From assembly GCF_022539315.1 (NCBI RefSeq), contig NC_066327.1, positions 12,276,495-12,340,494 of the forward strand: a stretch of 64,000 nucleotides of DNA. Reading direction: 5' to 3'. The notes under the pieces are model-generated. The model worked only from the letters and a program-made list of their open reading frames with translations, had not been told where the DNA came from and searched no databases. The position numbers and the translations under genes are program-made. This document shows positions 12,301 through 23,770 of the stretch, piece after piece (position 1 is the first letter of the stretch; each line of letters opens with the position of its first letter). The stretch comes from Serinus canaria. Taxonomy: Eukaryota; Chordata; Aves; Passeriformes; Fringillidae.

Positions 12301-15300
12301 TCCTTTTTTCCCTAGAGCTGCATTTCCATGACCAAATTTGCAATTAGAGCCCAGTGCTTCCAGATTTCCTTGGATAACTTAAGAGAACAGCATGGTGCAA
12401 AATTTTATCTCTCCCTCTGCCTTTTCACAGACTTCAGTGCCTCGTTGTCTGTTAGGAGCATCTCTGTCTGCTTTGGATGTGTACATGGTGCTTCCTGAAC
12501 CTCAGAATTCCCTTTGTGCAATTCTGCTCATGAAAAGCCAGCCACAGATGATATTTTGTCCTTGTAAATCCACGGCATGGCAAGGGAGGATGTTCCTGTA
12601 TTGCTTCCTGTCTGCTGGCACTGAGGTCACTGTTCAGGCACAGAGGGAGCCAGGAGCAGCTGCAGAGATCCAGGGATGGCCCTGCTATTGCTTCCTGGAG
12701 GGATGAACCTGGCAATAAGTGTCAGGAAAAGGAAATTGCCAGTCATGTTCTGTGTCCTGGCCACGTTCTTGTGGGAAAGGGTTGGCAGGTGGCTCCTATT
12801 CCTCCCATGGAGGATGGGAGTAGCTTTTTCTTTGCTAAATGTCCATTTAAACAAAACTGTCACAAATATTTTCACACATGGTTATTGACCTCAGCCCCAG
12901 CTCAGGTCTGGTCTTTATGTCACACCAGTCCTTCTGCTGCTTTTGAGGACTTTCTCCAGAAACTGCATTTCTCCAGAAACATCCATTTCTGCGCCTTTGC
13001 TGAGGAAGTAAAGACAGTGCCTCACAAACCAGGACATTGGGGAATGACCATCCCCAGCCCTGACCATAGCCTGTGTCCACTGTGCACCTTAACATTTCTG
13101 AAAATGTTCATAATAATATAGAGAAATCGTGACTGCAAGGGAATATTTGTGATCTGAGAGATGGTGCATAAATATGTGAATTTTCTATTGTGTAGGCACT
13201 GACTCTGGTAAATTTCTGTGGGCAAAATGGTCTTCAAAGAGCAATGAAAAGCCAGGATGTTATTGCAGGAATCTGGAGAGGATGGAGGTGATTGCCCATC
13301 ACCAGCTGTTCTGAGTGGGAGCCAGGAGGCTGGGCCAGGAGGGCCAGCACTTGCACAGTGCCTGTGGGCCCCTGCAAGGATTATTTTTAAAAGCTCTGTC
13401 TTCACACCTTTACAGTCTAAGTAAAGTGGAGAAATAAATCACTGTGCACAGTTGTCATTTTTCCCCTCTAAGCACCAGCCAAAGTATTTAAATATGGCTA
13501 AAGCACTGTATTCCCTCAGAATAAACACCCAGATACTCAAAATAAATTGCTAGGTCCTGGTATCAAAGGAATGATTTATAACCCAATTATACTGGGAATT
13601 TTATTCTCTATTGTTTCACTGATAGGTTATGGGTCAATTAGGTGTTTTACTCCTGGAGGAACACTTCCTCATTCCACAAAAAGTGTGAACTTGGCACACT
13701 GGGATTTGCTCTGTCCATCTTGTAAACCACGTCCAGTTGGTGGAAAAACTTTGAGAATCATTGTGCCAAGGACCAGGTCTGTAATTTTTGTAGCATTTTG
13801 TCTCTGTTTAATTCTCAGTGCATTGGCAGGAATGCAGGGAGTTCCTTTCTGGTGAACAATCTTCACCATCTTCTGTTTCCTCATCAGACTTGCAGTGTAT
13901 GGAAGATGTTCGTGGTGCAGCTGAGTCTGTAAGGTCACTAGGAAAGGGATATTTTTAGCCTTCAGAGGAGGCTGACAGCATCAGTAATAGGTCTTCAGCA
14001 GGGGCCATAAGCAGACACCTGGTGAAGAATAAGAATAGGAAAAAACCTGTTTTATCTTCCTCCATAACATTTTTACTCTCTGAGTACAGTCAGCTCAGGA
14101 TTTCCTAAGACTGATGTGATTCTCAGCAAGCTGTCCTGGGCTCCTCTTGTAGCTGCTTGTTCATTCTGCCCTTGTATATCCACAATTGTAGAACCACTGT
14201 GGAAAAGGCACATTGCTTTTAGAACAATACCTATTATCCCCTCCAAAGGTACAAACCCATGCTTACTCTAAGGCCTTTAGTCGAGTAATTTTTATCAGTG
14301 AAATCTGAACAAGGGAGGGGTTTGACCAAGTTAGTGAATGTGAAAGAGGAAGTTCATGGGGAAACTGTTTTATGACTATGCCTCTTAAATCTTGCATTAT
14401 TTTAGCAATGCAAATTCCATGCTGCATTTTAATTCCCTTGTTCATATGGACTTTTCCAGGCCTCTATGTGTGTAAGCCAGAAAGGGAATCCAGCCCAAGG
14501 GTTTTGTATCATCCTCTATTTGCTCCTCCTTCTTTCTTTTTTACAAATTAGAGTAACAATGTCATAATCTTGAACAACATTATACTTTTCTATTTCTATA
14601 AACTACAGTCATGCTCTCTAGCCACAGGGATACTGAATCTAAAAGAGAAATAAAATCCAACCCCATTCACATTTCCACAGAGAGACCCCAGGCAGATGAT
14701 GCTTTTGGTATTCTCATGCCCACAATTTTTCTTTTCCTGGATGTGGCTCTTGGCATCCTGGAGCTGTTTGTAGTAAATGGTGCTCACTGAGCAAGCCTGT
14801 CCCTCCAAATGCCTGCCTCTAATTGTTGCTCCTCTCCCCACATCTTGAGTTTCTAACACATTGATACAACAAGCCCTGCAGTAATTAGGGCACCATATGG
14901 CACTCACAATTACAGAGCAATCCCAGCATCGGTGGGTTGGGTGAGTAGTCAGGAAGAATAAAAGAAGCAAGATTGCTGGTGTGAGCAGAAGATGACTAAA
15001 TCAGTGTACTCACATGGCAGAGAAACACTGAGTAAGTTACATGTGTGTACAAGCTGGACTTGGGGAATTTTTGAGTTTTGTCCCCATCCACGATGAAAAG
15101 GCAGCCTGGGTTAGAAGGGTGCGCTGAACTGCTGCAGAGAGATAAGTGCCCTTCATGGCACATACCTCTGAAGATGATCTCTGTGATATCTGGCTTCCCT
15201 CAGGTCGCTGAGTTCTCTAATATTTCCCTGCCAGGGATTGTATTGCCATTTACGAGTTATAATGGGTATTTCGTGTTTTCAATTATTTGCTACTTCATTG

Positions 15301-15598
15301 AAAGCACAACACTCATTGGAGCCATTGTGGGATTCTCAGTTAATCCTCTAAATAATAAAGGAGTCAGGGAGCATGTATGAGCAATGAGAATTTCCAGGCC
15401 TGGTTGTTAGCTGTGAATGTGAGCAAATCATACCCACGAGCCATCATACTCACACTAACAAAAGCATTCAGGCACTGGCCAAAATACAGATTGTGAAGTA
15501 TTCTTGGGTTATATCTTTGGAGAAATGTTATAGCTGTGCTTGAAAGAGAGTCTAGTGGTGATGTAAAATGCATGCCAATTATGAATGCAGTTTTTCCT
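6306..15598. other. Intergenic, no gene recognised
   Basis: About 9.3 kb without a supported gene, RNA or named repeat. Open frames reach about 130 codons on both strands, as chance predicts. A small local duplication of TTTCTCCAGAAAC lies near 12953-12985. Ancient non-coding conservation cannot be judged from a single sequence. Confidence 0.5.
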
Positions 15599-16463
15599 GC
15601 CTAGGGTTAGGGTAAGGGTTATGCCGAGGGTCAGTGTCTAAGAAACCACAAAGGCCTGAGCTCCAGGTGAACTGCAGCTGAAAAAGGCATGCCAAGGCAA
15701 GCACAAAACAGTCAAAAGATGCCTGCCTAAATGGCCTTTGATTAGGAAGCAGCCCCAAAGTTTGGCTGCGTTTCGAGTCTAGGGTTAGGGAGACGTTTAT
15801 GCCAAGGGATAACGTCTTGGAAACCACAAAGCCCTGAGCTCCAGGCGTATTGCAGCTGCGCAAGGCATGCCAAAGGGAGCGCAAAACTGCCACAAGATGC
15901 CTGCCTCCACGGCTTTTTCCTGGGAAGCAGCCCTAACCCTAGGCTGATATCCCTGGCTATGGTTAGGGTTACGCCTAGGGTTAGCGTCTCGGAAACCACA
16001 AAGCCCTGAGCTCCAGGCGCACTGCAGCTGCGCAAGGCATGCCAAGGGGAGCGCAAAACTGCCACAAGATGCCTGCCTCCACGGCTTTTTCCTGGGAAGC
16101 CACCCTAACCCTAGGCTGCTTTTCCTGCCTAAGGTTAGGGTTATGCCTAGGGTTAGTGTCTCAGAAACCACAAAGCCCTGAGCTCCAGGCGTATTGCAGC
16201 TGCGCAAGGCATGCCAAGGGGAGCGCAAAACTGCCACAAGATGCCTGCCTCCACAGCTTTTTCCTGGGAAGCAGCCCTAACCCTAGGCTGCTTTTCTTCC
16301 TAGGGTTATGGTTATGGTTACGCCTAGGGTTAGCGTCTCGGAAACTACAAAGCCCTGAGCTCCAGGAGCACTGCAGCTGCGCAAGGCATGCCAAAGGGAG
16401 CGCAAAACTGCCACAAGATGCCTGCCTCCACGGCTTTTTCCTGGCAAGCCACCCTAACCCTTA
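15599..16463 (+). repeat. Tandem array of about five 172-178 bp units with telomere-like junctions
   Basis: The landmark GAAAC(C/T)ACAAA recurs at 15642, 15820, 15992, 16164 and 16341, giving spacings of 178, 172, 172 and 177. Each unit runs: GGGTTAGGGTTA-type block, GCCTAGGGTTAGCGTCTCGG, the GAAACCACAAAGCCCTGAGC landmark, CTGCAGCTGCGCAAGGCATG, GCGCAAAACTGCCACAAGATG, CCTCCACGGCTTTTTCCTGG, then CCCTAACCCTAGGCTGC. The first two units are more diverged than the last three. The unit is CpG-rich compared with its flanks. Overlapping open frames of up to 174 codons arise from the repetition and are not genes. I do not recognise a named repeat family. Confidence 0.93.
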
Positions 16464-18926
16464 TATGTGCAGATTTTCAATGGTTTTGGTGTGGAAAACC
16501 GTATTTGGTGCTTGTTCGCTGTTTGAAGCCTTTCCATCTGAATCATTTGAACTTCTGGAATGAAGATTGTCTGTCACACTGAATTGCTGTTTTCATTTTT
16601 TCTCTAAACCCTTTCTAACAGTGTGGAATAAACATGATGGCTTCTCCAGAATGTTGGGCATGTTCCCAGGTAAGGTTCGTGTGTGACCTTCCAGTATGTC
16701 ATCTGCTCCTCACGGAGCCCAGGACATCCATTCCTTTGTTTCTAAGGAGCAGATGCAAAGCATCCACCCCTTTTTTTCCTGAGGACAAATCACTTCCAAG
16801 TACATCTGGATGCGCATGAAGATTGAGGATATGAATACAGACAATTATGATGGAGTAGAGGCCTTGTAAATTTATACCTGAACTTACCCCCTGGTAACTC
16901 ATTCATCTTCCTTTCTTGACGGAAAACATGAGATATAGTGGGACAATAAAGGCTTTTGTTATGCTGAAAGATGTTAATAGCTGGCCTTAGGGTGAGCTGG
17001 GTTTCCAAGACAATCACAGATAACACAGCAAAACTCCCAAGAATGAACACTGAAGCCTTTATTTGGTAAAACAGAGAGACTGGGACTATGTCAGGGTAGG
17101 GGTTTCTAAAGGTACAGGTTTTACAGGATCTTATTTTTAAGGAAAAGTACTTTTTGGGGCTGTGGTGTAGCTGAACTGTTCATTACACATATGGAAATAT
17201 CCAGAAAAACATCATTATAGACTACTCTGCCTCAGCGGGTGGGGTCTAAGGAGGTGTCAGAGGGCGCTGGGAATGGGCCCTTGTGCCCCTCCAGCTTCTC
17301 TGCCCGACTCCAGCACCACACTGGGAACAAAAGGCAAAGAAATACCGGCAAAGAAACACTGTAGGGAATTGCTCTGACAGCCTTTGGATGGTTAGTAGTG
17401 TTTCAGAAAAGCTTCCTTATAATTCAATCTCTCAGGAAGGGAGGTTGTAATGCAGATGTGTCCTCACCCCTGGTGCACAGTGAAGCTCCTTCTCTCATCT
17501 CCTTTCTGTCTCTTTTCACTCTTGTCTCTGCACAAGCTGCTGCCCCTCAGGGAAGACATCATCATAATCACAGCCAGTGTAAGGGATGGGGATGTTTGCT
17601 AATAGTTTGTAAATGTAAATCTGGACCGGCTTGGTTGTGCCTGGAAATGGTGTCCTTTCCAAGGTGATGCTTTTGTGAAAGGAATAAACAGCTGGAATGG
17701 GTCCACTCCTATGTATTTAGGGAAACATACACAGGTGTTTTGGGTGGATTCCTCAATGGCCAAATGGGCCTAAATGTAATGCCTGAAGGCTGGCTTCTGG
17801 TCTAAACAAGTGTATAGGTTTGTTCTGTAGTTGGTAGGACTAAAATGAGACTTTCAGAAACTGAAATTTCTCATTTCTCTTGGACAGCCACCTTAGGATG
17901 AGACAAATGGTCCTTGGGAGGTGTCTCTCTCTCTAGTGACTGCAACAGGAACCCAGAAATCCTGCAGGTCAGCTGCCCACGCTCAGTTGACAGGAAGCCA
18001 ACACAGAGTTCAGCAGCACTGGCAGGTTTGCTCCATGCACCCCTGTACACTTGATAAAAAATAAACCTTTCCAGAGCCTTCACCACAGCTGCAAAGCAAA
18101 AACCCCACAACTGTTCTCTGCCAGAGGAAGCAAGTAAGAATAGCCAAAGGGAAAATACACAGAGGATCCTAGGAAGTGTTTTTACCTCAGTCTGGACATG
18201 TGTCTAGTAACAAAATGACAGGTGAGCAAGCAAGAAACTTGAATTTTTTAAGGCAATGCCAGTTGTTGTATATGAGAGCCACTGATGTGATGGGACAAAC
18301 TGGAACTTTGATGGGATGAACATACTCCAGAAATGCCAGCCCCAAAAGTTAAACAAGTGACGAACAAGTGTGAAACAGAGCACATTTTGCTCTTGGTATC
18401 CATAATATAAGTAGAGCCATTTATTTATTTTAGCTTTCATCTTCTTGCTCTTCTCTCCTCAAAAGAGATAGTTTGGATCAAGTCACTTAAGTCCACACTG
18501 AAACAAAATGTACCTTGTGAGTGATATCTACAAAACCCCAGAGTAACAAGGTAATAAAATTGGAAACGTTTGGGTTCCTGCAGGGAAATCCAGTTGTGCT
18601 CACTTTGCTGTCAGAAAAATGGGCTGCCTAATTTGTGGTCACAGAGTTAATGCATTTGATGCAGGTAGGATAGGTTTCAAGTAATTTCATTCCATTTCCT
18701 ATATATATGCACATGACACACCATTATAGACCAAGTGTCTGTAAAATGTGGATGATTTTTAACCCCAGATTATGTCTGAGAGAAATCAAACCATTCCGGG
18801 ATCCTGCTGAGCTGCTGGGACTGGGCTGGTTCTGCTTTGGAAGAGGGTGGGTGCACATTTTTGAACAAAGTAGTGGTGAGGCTGGACGAACACAAATGTA
18901 CTGAGAGTTGATGCTTGAGATCAGGG
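16464..18926. other. Spacer between the two inverted-orientation repeat blocks
   Basis: About 2.5 kb of ordinary AT-leaning sequence between the tandem array and its lone inverted copy. No coding exon, terminal repeat or polymerase-like reading frame is recognisable. It has none of the features of a mobile element carried between the two repeat blocks. Confidence 0.6.
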
Positions 18927-19082
18927 GCAGGAAAAGCAGCCGAAGGTTGGGGCTGCTTCCCAGGAAAAAGCCATGGAGGCAGGCATCTTGTGGCAGTTTT
19001 GCGCTCCCCTTAGCATGCCTTGTGCAGCTGCAGTGTGCCTGGAGCTCAGGACGCTAACCCTAGGCGTAACCCTAACCCTAAC
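18927..19082 (-). repeat. Isolated inverted copy of the telomere-like unit
   Basis: Read on the minus strand it gives TTAGGGTTAGGGTTACGCC, TAGGGTTAGCGT, then CCTGAGCTCCAGGCACACTG, CACAAGGCATGCTAAGGGGA, GCGCAAAACTGCCACAAGATG and TTTTTCCTGGGAAGCAGCCC. It is the same unit as the 15.6-16.46 kb array in opposite orientation, about 2.46 kb to the right. It lacks 17 bases around the GAAACCACAAAG landmark. I see no clear target-site duplication at its edges. Confidence 0.9.
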
Positions 19083-19719
19083 AGAGGATTTCAGGAAATT
19101 CACTGCATGTTCCTTTTGCTTCTGTTCACCCAGAGGGACAACTTAAGCAAAAAGGAACAGTCACACTGAGAAGCACATGCCAGCTTTTGGAGCAGGGCAA
19201 GCCAAGGACAGCAAAATGATGCAAGGCAGAGAACATCTTATGGGGGATGAAGAGTTGCTTTCAGGATGGTCGGGTGTGCAGTGTTTCTGAAGCTGTTTAG
19301 TCACCACTGGGCTCTTCCCCTTGCTGAGCAAAGTGAGCATTAATTCTGCCATGTTCTGCCATCCAAAGAAGGAGGCATTACAATATTCACTCATCTCAAA
19401 CAACAAGGGTGAGATGCATTGCAAGATCAGTGGCTCAGATTGCTGAATATGCAGTACCTTCCACTGTACAGTGAAGTGTTGTCATATCCCCCTTATGAGC
19501 TGAGGGAGGGTGGCAAAACTGGGAGTCTTTCAGCTCATTCTCATCCTGATCCTTCCTTTCCCCCTTCCCTGAGCACTTACTGTCAGACCTGAGGTAATGG
19601 TGACTTTCCACTGGATTTAAGAGAAGGACGTATCTCCTTACAGGCAGTAAGAGAATCGTGGTGGGAGCTGCAGAAGGAAGGGAGAAAGGGTCAGATGTGT
19701 GGAGCCCACTGAGGAGAGG

Positions 19720-19721
<2 letters not shown>

Positions 19722-19771
<50 letters not shown>
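19722..19771. repeat. (CA)n microsatellite, about 25 units
   Basis: An uninterrupted CA dinucleotide run of 50 bases between GAGGAGAGGCT and GAGGCTGAAG. Length polymorphism is likely. The Cys-Val-repeat open frame across it on the minus strand is an artefact. Confidence 0.98.
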
Positions 19772-19774
<3 letters not shown>

Positions 19775-22700
19775 GCTGAAGAATTTAAGATCCTATTGTA
19801 AACAACAGTGGTGAGATTGCTCTCACCTCACTCTAGGTGTCTAATCATCTGGCCTGATTCAGATCTCTACATCAGGTAAGGATGAATCATAGTCTGTGCA
19901 CACCCCTCTCTCTCCACTGGCTGCAGTCATTGTCTGGAGCAGATGAAGTTGTCTGAGCTGGAGCTCTCTGTGTCTGCTGAGCTGGATCTGGCCCCGTATG
20001 AGGGAGAGTAAATTTGCCTGTGCAAATCCCAGTTTGGGCATTGGGATATTGCTCCCTCTTTCAGTGAAACCTGCCTGTATAGCCATTTCTACACTCCCAG
20101 CAGACTAATTATTACAAAATTTCTCTGTCATTGCTTTGCAACGGTCCACAGCTTAACTAATTTAAAAATGCAAATGAATGCTAAATTGCAGTTGAATCTG
20201 AACCATCTCCTTCTCCCTCCCTCTCTCCTCCTTTCTTTTTTTCTTCTCTGCTGGGAAAAGAAAGATACAGCAGACATTAAATGCTGATAGTGAAAATCAA
20301 TCTTTCAGATTTGAGGTAATTTTAAATTAGGTCCCAGTGCCAGGGATAGTGACATCACCAGAGATGCTTGATTGATTCCTGATTTGAGGAGAAACAGCTT
20401 GGACTTCATCCTCCCTTTGTCCTTACAGAGAGAAATGAATGTTGCAGTCTTCAGCTTTTTTCCCTGGGAAGCTTTCACACTCAGATGGTCTCAGATGTTG
20501 GGGAGAGGCATTCAGGGAGAACAGGAGCAAATGCCTGAGCTCAAACACATCTCCTTGTGCTGCCATGCTCCTGGGGCATCAGGCTGGGGCTGTATGCTTG
20601 TGCACAATCAGCTGAAGGGCTGTCCCCTCTGTGGCATCTCTAACCAGCTGCTGGCACTGAGCTCAGCTGTTGGTACATTCACAATCTAAGATCAGTCAAG
20701 ATTGTCTCATCCCTGTCCCCGCCTTTCCTGCCTGCTGACATCACTCTTCTCTGACAGAGTAACTTCTTTAAGGAAAAGCCTGTAGCTGCATATGTGAGAG
20801 GGACCTGGCCAAGCTCTAACACCATGGTTAGTGGTTTTTAGCTGCAGGATCACACTGACAGCCTAAACAGCCATTCACAGGCAGCCTCCTTGCTTTCATA
20901 ATGCCAGCACTGCACTGTAACACGAACACTGAGATGGATGCTCAGAAATGGAGCCCTTGAGCATTTAGAGAGTCTGTGATGGGCTCAGAGTGAGGTATTG
21001 GGATTACATCCCTCCATCCCTGGCAGGAGAGTCTGGTAATCCAAGCCTCCCCACTCCTGACTGCAGATCCGTGTGCTGTGTGGCTGAGTTAGGTACCCAG
21101 ACAAGAATATCCAAAACAAAACTCCTCTGTGCTTCAGGGCTGGGGGTAACAGACCTGCTTACCTGTTCATCCTCAGCTCATGAATTGATGATAGTCTTCA
21201 TGATAAATGACATCTTGCCAAGCAAAATATAGAAAATTACAAGAATCACCCCAGAGGGCAGCTGCTGGCAGCTGTGTTCACAGAACTATACTGCTGTTCA
21301 TGAAGCATTTTTTCTATTTTGCAAATTGATGCAGAGATGAAATTTCATGAGTGTTTGTTGACACTCATGTACAGCAGACAGATTTCTAAATGGGCTCTGC
21401 AGAGATGATTGAAATTCCAACTTGAGTTCCTCACTGTGTCCATTGGCTTTGTAAAATCCCATGTTGTTTGCTGGGCTGATGGGTGATGGGAGGTAAACAG
21501 GGTTTTTTGGAGCTGTGAACCCTTTGGTTGCCCCAAAGCAGCTGCTAGATGGGCACACCCCTCACTGACACATACATCCCCCCGCTCATGGACACACACA
21601 CCTCTCCTCCCAAGTCCCAGACCAGAAAAGTGTGTGGGAGAGACTGGTTTTCAATTACAATTCAAATGTCACAATGATAGAGTCTTCCTAATCCTTTAAC
21701 AAAAGTGTGCATGGGTAAATCAAACTGTAATGCCTCAGGCTCTGGGTAGTTTTGTTGACCATCAGCTTAGTGCCAAATCTCCTGGGATATTTTCATGGAT
21801 TCAGAACATGCAGGGGGTGCTCCCAGCCCTTGCTCTTGGCTGTCAGGCAGATGTAGCTGTTGAATTCCCATATGTGACCTCTTAATAATCCTGTGAGGAA
21901 GAGGAACCCTTGGCCTTCTGTTCCATGCAGAAAAGCTTTCATTGTCTTAGCCTGGGTGAAAATGTGTCTGAGAGAAGGCACAGGTTGTTTTCTGTGTGGA
22001 TTGACTGCATTCAAAGAGGGAGGAAGGGAGAAAGAAGAACAAGAAAGTTTCCTGCATTTTCCCTGAGGGAGTTCCTTTCTCTGCCCTGGGCTCTCTCAGG
22101 GGCTGTAGCTGGAGTTGGCAGTGCCACCCCAAGCTTTGCTGGCTCCTGTTCATGGCAGGGCACACTCATAGAAGGAGTTCTGTGGATTTGCTGTGGTGTT
22201 GTTCCATTACCCTGAGTTTCTGAGGGAGAAGAGAAGTCATTGCTGGATAACCCAGGTCTCTCTAGCTACAGGCTGACAGTTTCTGTGATCTAAGCAAGAA
22301 CCTTCTGGAGGTTTCTCTGTGTGTGCCCATTAAAGCCCTCAGGGGATCACCAGCACAGGGTTGAAGGATGGCTGGAGAATTTTCCCAACACTTCCCTGGC
22401 CTCATGTCCAGAGGGAAGGCACAGAGGAGCTTTGATGCAGACTAGAACTGCAGGAGTCCTAATGGCCTGTCATGCTGGCTGTGCTGGAGATCTGCATTAT
22501 TGGTGGTGTTCTTGTAGGAGCTTTATAGCCACACACGTGACAGCCTTAATTTTGGATGTTTGTACAAGGCCAAATCCTCATCTTGGTGGCACCAGTGCAA
22601 AACTGAGATTTATTATTATTATTTCAATTTCAGCGTGAGCTCTAGGCTTACTTTGGGAACAGGATCTGACCAAGGACCACTTGTGCAGGGAAGGGATGAG

Positions 22701-23585
22701 GAAAACCTGGTAAGCCACAGTCCCTCTGGGCACAGAGTGCTGCAGATCTGTGTTTGTCCTTTCCACGTGTGCTCTGAGTCAATCCCTTCAGTGTAAAACC
22801 TCCTGTCCCTCCTGGCTCAGAGTGTGTTTGGGGGAGGAAGACTGAAACTGGATCTTCTCTGTGGGCATGTGTCAAAATCCCATATATATGTGTGTGCAAA
22901 CACACACAGAAATATGTGCATGTATTTATGTATTTTTGTTTTCATATCACCTGGGGGTATTTTTTTTTCCCTGTGATTCTTTGCTAGTAGGCAACAAAGC
23001 AAATCAAAGATTAATTCCATTTAATTTTAGTGATAAAGCACATTGCAGTCACAAGAGGTTTACCATTAATGTTGGAGGACATTAAGTATTTGGGGTTTTT
23101 TTAGTTGCAAGATAATAATGTTCTAGTGTAAATGTTTTATAATTATCTCATGGATTATTCATGGTTAACTTGTTAACCCGGCATTTTATGGGATATGGTC
23201 TCTGGAGTGCAAGGAGAAATTTAAAGATAAACAAATGTGAAGACAGGACCCAGCTGCAACAATGAAAATGCATTGAGGCCTCTGATTTATTTTCTGTCTG
23301 TGCTGAAGGGTGGTTTTATTCTTTTATTTATATTTTTGTGGTGATGAGCCACAGAACTTGAGTAAGTAGATGAGGTTATTTTCTATATATAGAGAAAGAA
23401 AAGAAACACTGGGAAATAAATCAAACTCTCTTCACTGCTTTTTAATCTGAAAGTGGTGCTTGAATTATTTCACCTATTGTTCTGCAGCTCAGAGGTTCTA
23501 TTATTGTTGATACCGTCTCCATCTGGCGAAGCATTAATGAAAAATGGAAACCAGCAGATATTTTTCTTTACGCATATTATTGGGC

Positions 23586-23770
23586 CTTTTTTCTGTCTTC
23601 ACCTTTCCTTCTACTTCCCCTTCTTCTCTCTTCTTTCATCCTTATTCTCATTTTAGTTCTTTAATAATTTCTTTATTTTTTTATGATTTTTCTCTCTTTC
23701 CTTTTCCATTCTTTTCTCTGTTCCTCTGCGATTGTCTTTTTTCTCCTCACTTTCCTGGGATTCTTTCACC
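23586..23770 (+). repeat. Polypyrimidine tract
   Basis: About 185 bases, mostly C and T on the plus strand (for example CTTCCCCTTCTTCTCTCTTC), with interspersed T-rich stretches. It is low-complexity sequence without a fixed period. Confidence 0.75.

Noticed and set aside
15742..16563. Several overlapping open frames of 77-174 codons with repeated peptide blocks (for example MAVLRSPWHALRSC)
   Set aside because: They are translations of the tandem repeat. The unit length of 172 or 177 is not consistently a multiple of three, frames occur on both strands, and no known domain is present.
15599..19082. A mobile element bounded by the array and the inverted lone copy
   Set aside because: The 2.5 kb between them has no polymerase, integrase or transposase-like frame, and I see no target-site duplication. 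Unequal inverted repeats alone are not enough.
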